Virus record (IMG/VR): IMGVR_UViG_3300045116_000113
Location: 1 to 33,069 of that record
Strand: one strand, 5' to 3'
DNA from: a virus
DNA length: 33,069 nucleotides
The notes under the pieces: generated by a model
Seen by the model: only the letters and a program-made list of their open reading frames with translations
Databases searched by the model: none
What the model was told of the DNA's origin: nothing
Part shown: piece by piece, positions 29,091 through 33,069 of the stretch
Position numbering within the stretch: the first letter of the stretch is position 1
How the letters are laid out: each line of letters opens with the position of its first letter
Made by a program: the position numbers and the translations under genes

Positions 29091-29846
29091 GTGGCCTACA
29101 CGCCCAAGCGCCCGCCGTGCCTGACGAGCGGTTCCGAGGAGCCGATCCCTGGCCGGTGCGGTGCGCGCGTCCGGAACAAGACCAAGTTCTGCAAGCAGCG
29201 CCCGGTGCCCGGCCGGACCCGGTGTCGGCTCCACGGGGGCATGACACGCTTCGGCCCGGACCACTGGAACTATAAGAACGGCAAGACGGTCCGCCCGCAA
29301 CACGCCTACCTCACGCCGCGCGTCTACGAGCAGTTCGAGCGGCACATGGCCGACGAGCGGCTGCTCGACCTCCGGCCGGACATCGCGCTGATGGAAGTGC
29401 TGAAGGGCGAGGCGGCCCGGTCGCTGGAGACGGGCGAATCGGCAGCGGCCTGGGCCGAGGCCGGGGCCATCCTCCGCACGGCCGTCGAGGTGCCTGGCGT
29501 CCGGGAGATGCGCGGGCTGGTGAGGACGGCCATCGGCGTCATGGCAGGCGGCGCGGCGCAGGCGATGGCGCGCGAGGAAGTCGGGCGGGTGTTGGAGCGG
29601 CGCGGGCGGTTGGTGGCGACGTACCGGCGGCTGCTCGTGGAGACGGGTGACCTGATCCCGGCGGCGCGCGTCGCGGTCGTGCTGGCGCAGTTGGCCGCGT
29701 TGACGCGGGAGTTCCTGAAGACCGATGATGAACGGCGAGAGTTCCACCGACGATTCGTGGGCCTCCTTGGTCCACACCTTCGCCCAGATGCTAGCCGTCC
29801 CGGAACCGGCGGCAACGGCAACGGCGGCCCGCCAGATCACGGCTGA
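29091..29846 (+). CDS. Putative terminase small subunit (zinc/HGG type)
   Basis: The 251-residue protein starts at GTG 29091. A Cys/His-rich head reads GRCGARVRNKTKFCKQRPVPGRTRCRLHGG in pieces: C...C...C...HGG. This head is typical of proteins encoded next to large terminases in many phages. A helical middle and a Gly/Asn-rich tail follow. It should recognise phage DNA for packaging. Position directly upstream of TerL supports the call. The 122-base overlap with TerL is unusually long. Confidence 0.65.
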   Translation: MAYTPKRPPCLTSGSEEPIPGRCGARVRNKTKFCKQRPVPGRTRCRLHGGMTRFGPDHWNYKNGKTVRPQHAYLTPRVYEQFERHMADERLLDLRPDIALMEVLKGEAARSLETGESAAAWAEAGAILRTAVEVPGVREMRGLVRTAIGVMAGGAAQAMAREEVGRVLERRGRLVATYRRLLVETGDLIPAARVAVVLAQLAALTREFLKTDDERREFHRRFVGLLGPHLRPDASRPGTGGNGNGGPPDHG

Positions 29847-31278
29847 GCGCGATCTCGCGGACTACCTCTGGGCGACGTTCGGCGTGCGCGTCCCGAGCGC
29901 GCGCGTCTGCCCGCATCACCGGGCGCCGTGGGAGGCGTTCTGCGCCGCCTACTTCGCGACGGCCCCGGTCATCGTCATCAAGGCTAGCCGGGGGTTCGGC
30001 GGCAAGACGTTCCTACTGGGCCTGCTGGCGACGGTCCTCGGGACGGTCCTGCGGGCCGACGTGACGGTGTTGGGTGGAAGCGGTGGCCAGTCGCAGCGGG
30101 TGTTGCGGGCGATGCGCCAGTTCTGGAACGCCCCGAACGCGCCGCGCGACGTGCTGCGGTCGGAGCCGGGCCGGATGCGCACCGAGTTCGCCTTCGGCAA
30201 TGAGGTCGAGGCGCTCACGGCTAGCCAGCGCAGCGTCCGGTCACCGCACCCACAGGCGTTGCTACTGGACGAGGTCGACGAGATGCCGCTCGACATCTTC
30301 GAGGCGGCCATGGGGCAGACGCTCTCGGCGCGCGGCATCGCAGCGCGGACCGTCATCAGTTCGACGCATCAGTATCCGGACGGGACTATGACGGCCGTCC
30401 TAAAGATGGCGCAGGAGAAGCACTGGCCGGTCTACGAGTTCTGCTACCGCGAGACGCTGGAGCCGCACGGCTGGCTGCTCGCCTCGGAGGTCGCGCGCAA
30501 GCGGACGGAGATGACCGAGGCGATGTGGCTGACGGAGGTCGAGCTACAGGAGCCGACGGCTGAAGGACTCGCCATCGTCCGCGAGGCCGTGGCCGGGATG
30601 TTCCGGGGGCCGGAGTCCGACGGCAAGCCCGGCGTCGAGGAGCGGTGGGAGGAGCCGGTTGGCGGCGCGACCTACGCGCACGGCAGCGACTGGGGCAAGC
30701 GGACGGACTACAGCGCCACGGCCACGCTGCGGACCGACGTGAAGCCGATGCGGTTCGTGGCGCTCTACCGGGATCGGCGGCGGCCGTACTACGTGATGGC
30801 CGAGACGTTGAACGAGCGCCAGCGCGACTACGGCGGCCCGGCCTCGCATGATGCGAACGGCGTGGGTGAGGCCGTCGGCGAGCACTTGACGGGCGACGAG
30901 GTCGAGCACTTCCGGACGTGGCAGGGACCGGCGCGCATCCGGCTGTTCTCGCGCTACATCAAGGCCGTCGAGAGCGGCAGCGTCCTCGCGCCTCGGAGCC
31001 GCCCGTGGGTGGACGCGCACCGGTATCTGACGAACGCGGACCTGTACGGGACCGGGCATCCGCCGGACGAGTTCGTAGCGTGCGCGCTGGCGTACCGGGC
31101 CGCGACGGGCGGCGGCGTGAGTGACCTGGCGATTGTGACGGGCAACGAGCCGAAGGTTGAGGACGCGGCGAAGACGCAACAGCGCGAAGCCGAGCGGAAG
31201 GCGGCAGCCGCCAAGGTGGTGACGGACCGGATCCGGACCGAGGGCGTTTACTGGCCGAGCGGCGGCGGGCGGAGGTAG
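29725..31278 (+). CDS. terL: Terminase large subunit
   Basis: This packaging motor has an ATPase domain with Walker A-like IKASRGFGGKT (Lys94) and Walker B LLLDEVDEM (Asp182-Glu183), with SSTHQYPDG as coupling motif. The C-terminal nuclease domain has HGSDWGKRTDYSAT, RPYYVMAETLN, SHDANGVGEAV and PPDEFVACALAY carrying the acidic residues. At 517 residues the length is typical. The ATG at 29725 overlaps the small subunit by 122 bases; ATG 29788 is a possible later start, but neither has a strong ribosome binding site. Confidence 0.93.
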   Translation: MMNGESSTDDSWASLVHTFAQMLAVPEPAATATAARQITAERDLADYLWATFGVRVPSARVCPHHRAPWEAFCAAYFATAPVIVIKASRGFGGKTFLLGLLATVLGTVLRADVTVLGGSGGQSQRVLRAMRQFWNAPNAPRDVLRSEPGRMRTEFAFGNEVEALTASQRSVRSPHPQALLLDEVDEMPLDIFEAAMGQTLSARGIAARTVISSTHQYPDGTMTAVLKMAQEKHWPVYEFCYRETLEPHGWLLASEVARKRTEMTEAMWLTEVELQEPTAEGLAIVREAVAGMFRGPESDGKPGVEERWEEPVGGATYAHGSDWGKRTDYSATATLRTDVKPMRFVALYRDRRRPYYVMAETLNERQRDYGGPASHDANGVGEAVGEHLTGDEVEHFRTWQGPARIRLFSRYIKAVESGSVLAPRSRPWVDAHRYLTNADLYGTGHPPDEFVACALAYRAATGGGVSDLAIVTGNEPKVEDAAKTQQREAERKAAAAKVVTDRIRTEGVYWPSGGGRR

Positions 31279-31280
31279 CG

Positions 31281-31505
31281 ATGCCGAATGATCAGGAGAT
31301 CGAGGCGTTCACCAACATGGTCCGCGTGGCTGAGGCGTATGCCGAGCGGTGCGGCGGGATGAGCGTCGCCGAGGCGCTGCGGGTCGTGATGCGCGTGCTC
31401 GACGTGATGCAACAGGTGTTCCCGTCGGGAGCGGGAGCCGACCCGCTCAGCGCCGTGCGGCGGGCCGTCCGCATCGGCGCCGACGGCCGGGCCGGGGACG
31501 ACTGA
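31281..31505 (+). CDS. Hypothetical small protein
   Basis: The 74-residue protein reads MPNDQEIEAFTNMVRVAEAYAERCGGMSVAEALRVVMRVLDVMQQVF and ends in a disordered, charged tail. It lies two bases after the TerL stop, with the ribosome binding site ggcggaggtag inside the TerL end. It is helical. No family is recognised. Confidence 0.6.
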   Translation: MPNDQEIEAFTNMVRVAEAYAERCGGMSVAEALRVVMRVLDVMQQVFPSGAGADPLSAVRRAVRIGADGRAGDD

Positions 31506-31523
31506 AAACGGGCGCGCCTGACG

Positions 31524-31550
31524 GCCTAGCCGGGCCGTAGGGCGGCGCAG
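31524..31550. repeat. GC-rich intergenic repeat, copy B
   Basis: GCCTAGCCGGGCCGTAGGGC and the following GGCGCAG match 19233-19259 at 23 of 27 positions. It lies 19 bases after a stop codon, in a 143-base gap (31506-31648) with no gene. The rest of the gap is G-rich and ends with the TAACCGGTTAGG palindrome. Confidence 0.5.
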
Positions 31551-31622
31551 ACGCCGGGGGGCGGGGTAGGGGTAGGGGGTGGCGGTCGGCCGTTCCTAGA
31601 GGCGCAGGGGAGGCCGGGCGTA

Positions 31623-31638
31623 CCTAACCGGTTAGGAG
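31623..31638. repeat. Palindrome CCTAACCGGTTAGGAG, copy 3 of 3
   Basis: The 16-mer is identical to 4279-4294. Here its AGGAG forms part of the ribosome binding region of the gene at 31649, so a protein bound at the palindrome could affect expression of that gene. Confidence 0.55.
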
Positions 31639-31648
31639 GAGGGGGGCG

Positions 31649-31873
31649 ATGGGCGGGGCCGGGCGCGCGACGGTGAAGGTCAGTTGGTGGTTCCGGTCGA
31701 TGGAGCTGGATCGGTCGCGTCCGGGGCACCCGGTCGGCGGCCGGGGCGAGCGGTGCCCGGAGCATGGCAAGCACGGCGTCGATGACGGCTACAACTCGTT
31801 TCTCTGCTCGACGTGCGGGGCGTGGCTCGGGCAGGTCCGGCCGGTCAGTGCGTACCGACCATCGGAGGTGTGA
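31649..31873 (+). CDS. Small zinc-binding protein
   Basis: The 74-residue protein reads WWFRSMELDRSRPGHPVGG, then RCPEHGKHGVDDGYNSFLCSTCGAWLGQ. The C-x2-H ... C-x2-C cluster suggests a zinc knuckle. Its start follows an extended aggaggagggggg after the palindrome, and its stop overlaps the next start (TGATG). Unknown role. Confidence 0.6.
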   Translation: MGGAGRATVKVSWWFRSMELDRSRPGHPVGGRGERCPEHGKHGVDDGYNSFLCSTCGAWLGQVRPVSAYRPSEV

Positions 31874-32277
31874 TGGCAGGCGACGACGTGGATCCAGACG
31901 GGACGGCGCGGCTCGCAGCGCGCCCGGCGGCGGCGCTCGCGTCCGGGGCGCGGCCGAGCGTGATGGCGTTCGCGGTGCTGATGGAGGCGAAGCTGCGCGC
32001 GAACGACCGCAAGCCGCACTGGGGCGACCAGCCGGTGGGCTATCTGGCAGAGCGGCTCGTCCAAGAGGCGCAGGAGCTGCTGGCGGCGCTGAAGCAGTGG
32101 CGCGCGGCCGTCGGCGCCTACGAGGAGACGGGGGCGGCGCCGGTAGCGAGGGCTGTGGATGCCGTGCGGCTGGAGTGCGCGGACGTGGCGAACTTCGCCA
32201 TGATGATTGCGGACAACGTCGGGGCACTCGGCGTGACGGGGGCGCGCGGGCAACGGGAGGATGAGCGTGGGCGATGA
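31873..32277 (+). CDS. MazG-like nucleotide pyrophosphohydrolase
   Basis: The 134-residue protein reads MAFAVLMEAKLRANDRKPHWGDQ, RLVQEAQELLAALKQW (ExxE helix) and VRLECADVANFAMMIADNVG (ExxD helix). These two acidic helices are the metal site of MazG-type all-alpha NTP pyrophosphatases. Phage members may hydrolyse modified or signalling nucleotides such as ppGpp, or clean the dNTP pool. Substrate cannot be read from sequence. Confidence 0.75.
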   Translation: MAGDDVDPDGTARLAARPAAALASGARPSVMAFAVLMEAKLRANDRKPHWGDQPVGYLAERLVQEAQELLAALKQWRAAVGAYEETGAAPVARAVDAVRLECADVANFAMMIADNVGALGVTGARGQREDERGR

Positions 32278-32473
32278 GGTAGTCGAGCCACGGGCGTTGA
32301 CGGTGGCGGAGGTGCGGGCGAAGCTCGCCGAGCTGCCGGGCGAACTGGCGGTGTGGGTCGAGGGGTGTGACTGCTCCGGGAAGGCGTCCGACGTGGAAGT
32401 GTGCACGACGCGGCGCCACGACGGGACGCGCGTGGTCGAGGAGCACTACGTGATGATTGAGCGGTGGCCGTAG
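32261..32473 (+). CDS. Small hypothetical phage protein
   Basis: The 70-residue protein reads LTVAEVRAKLAELPGELAVWVEGCDCSGKASDVEV and HYVMIERWP. The pattern (TV.EL...L...P....V.V.GCDC.G.A) appears in short uncharacterised phage proteins. It overlaps the MazG-like gene by 17 bases, with gggagg-like sequence before the start. No function is known. Confidence 0.6.
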   Translation: MSVGDEVVEPRALTVAEVRAKLAELPGELAVWVEGCDCSGKASDVEVCTTRRHDGTRVVEEHYVMIERWP

Positions 32474-32483
32474 GCGGACCGGC

Positions 32484-32489
32484 TATAAT
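32484..32489 (+). promoter_or_regulatory. -10-like box (TATAAT) before the portal gene
   Basis: TATAAT lies 11 bases after a stop codon and 63 bases before the portal ATG. The heptamer TATAATA also stands at 1061, and in both places CCCGCA and a GGCG-rich segment follow. No clear -35 element is visible. It would start the structural-gene transcript with a short leader containing aggag. Confidence 0.55.
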
Positions 32490-32552
32490 ACCCGCAGGAC
32501 CGCGCGGCGACGGCGACGGCCCGACCCGCCTCGGACAGAACAGGAGCACGAC

Positions 32553-33069
32553 ATGGCGTCCCTCGCATTCGGCACGCGGCTGCGCCTCGCGGCGAAAGCG
32601 CTGATCGGTCTCTACACCGAGCAGTCGGCGACGCAGGCGTACAGCCTGCTGGCGGGGCTGTATCCGGGGACGGCCGGGGCGCCGTCGCCGCGCGGCACCA
32701 AGCAGATCCTGGAAGGCTATAGCTCGCTGCCGTGGCTGCGGGCCGTGAGCGCGCGCATCGCGCAGTCGGTGGCGACGACGCAGTGGCAGCTCTACGCACC
32801 GACCAACCGGCAGCGCAACCGCATCGTCCAGCGGGCCGCCGGGCCGGAGCGCGTGGCGCTGATCAAGCAGCTGGCCGAAGGCGGCGAGCTGGAACCGCTC
32901 GCGGCGCATCCACTCCTCGACGCGCTCGCCAACAGCAACGAGTACTTGGTAGGACCGGCGCTGGTGCGAACGACGCAGATCCACCTCGACTTGGTAGGCG
33001 AGGCGTTCTGGGTCAAGGAGCGGAACGGGCTGGGGCTGCCCGTCGGGTTCTGGCCGGTGCCGCCGCACT
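32553..33069 (+). CDS. Portal protein, 5' part only
   Basis: The first 172 codons are present; the gene runs off the window. The sequence includes YSSLPWLRAVSARIAQSVATTQWQLY, HPLLDALANSNEYLVGPALV and TQIHLDLVGEAFWVKERN, then LPVGFWPVPP. This is the N-terminal part of HK97-like portal proteins, the dodecameric ring through which DNA enters the capsid. The ATG follows aggag with 8-base spacing, behind the TATAAT at 32484. The position after the terminase genes agrees. Confidence 0.88.
   Translation, partial: MASLAFGTRLRLAAKALIGLYTEQSATQAYSLLAGLYPGTAGAPSPRGTKQILEGYSSLPWLRAVSARIAQSVATTQWQLYAPTNRQRNRIVQRAAGPERVALIKQLAEGGELEPLAAHPLLDALANSNEYLVGPALVRTTQIHLDLVGEAFWVKERNGLGLPVGFWPVPPH

Noticed and set aside
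1-33069. CRISPR array, insertion sequence, integrase or attachment site
   Set aside because: No regularly spaced repeats, transposase-like or integrase-like proteins, or tRNA-linked duplications were seen in the window.

Overview
The window is 33 kb of a high-GC, densely packed genome in which every supported gene lies on the plus strand, mostly with ATGA/GTGA overlaps. The terminase small and large subunits followed by a portal gene at the right end, plus phage-type recombination and replication genes, show that it is a tailed dsDNA phage or prophage (Caudoviricetes). No integrase, repressor or tRNA gene was recognised. The host cannot be named. High GC and AT-rich -10-like boxes placed almost directly on start codons would suit a bacterium that tolerates leaderless mRNAs, such as an actinobacterium or Deinococcus relative, but this is inference.

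Layout. (1) 1-1053: two small SWIM-type zinc proteins around a SLOG-like nucleotide-binding protein. (2) 1054-1701: about 640 bases without a convincing gene. It opens with TATAAT and folds at once into consecutive long helices, so it is probably a large structured RNA. (3) 1702-4221: conserved phage protein, zinc ribbon, RtcB RNA ligase, small HTH protein. (4) 4350-10952: Erf annealing protein, PD-(D/E)XK nuclease, coiled-coil protein, sliding clamp, possible replication accessory proteins, HNH-like protein. (5) 10949-16477: a nucleic-acid modification cassette. (6) 16474-19249: RuvC-like resolvase, DnaB helicase, SSB, cold-shock-like protein, zinc protein. (7) 19498-25405: seven overlapping genes for a nonulosonate-type sugar pathway. 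(8) 25399-29040: many small accessory genes. (9) 29091-33069: packaging genes, a MazG-like protein and the start of the portal gene.

The main discovery candidate is the cassette at 10949-14939. It encodes a C5-cytosine DNA methyltransferase, a uracil-glycosylase-like protein, CmoA (carboxy-SAM synthase), DAHP synthase and chorismate mutase. Chorismate mutase makes prephenate, the carboxyl donor that CmoA uses to turn SAM into carboxy-SAM. DAHP synthase feeds the shikimate pathway upstream. No CmoB, the usual consumer of carboxy-SAM, is present. The cytosine methyltransferase instead has Arg547 where motif X normally has Asn, the kind of change reported to let an engineered CpG methyltransferase use carboxy-SAM. 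Together this suggests that the phage makes its own carboxy-SAM and writes 5-carboxymethylcytosine into DNA. An MT-A70 adenine methyltransferase and an unknown 324-residue protein follow in the same operon.

Regulatory structure is also visible: two TATAATA boxes (before the RNA and the portal gene), two identical TAGTAAAATA boxes directly before start codons, three copies of the palindrome TAACCGGTTAGG in intergenic DNA, and GC-rich inverted repeats in the intergenic stretches near 4.2, 19.3 and 31.5 kb.
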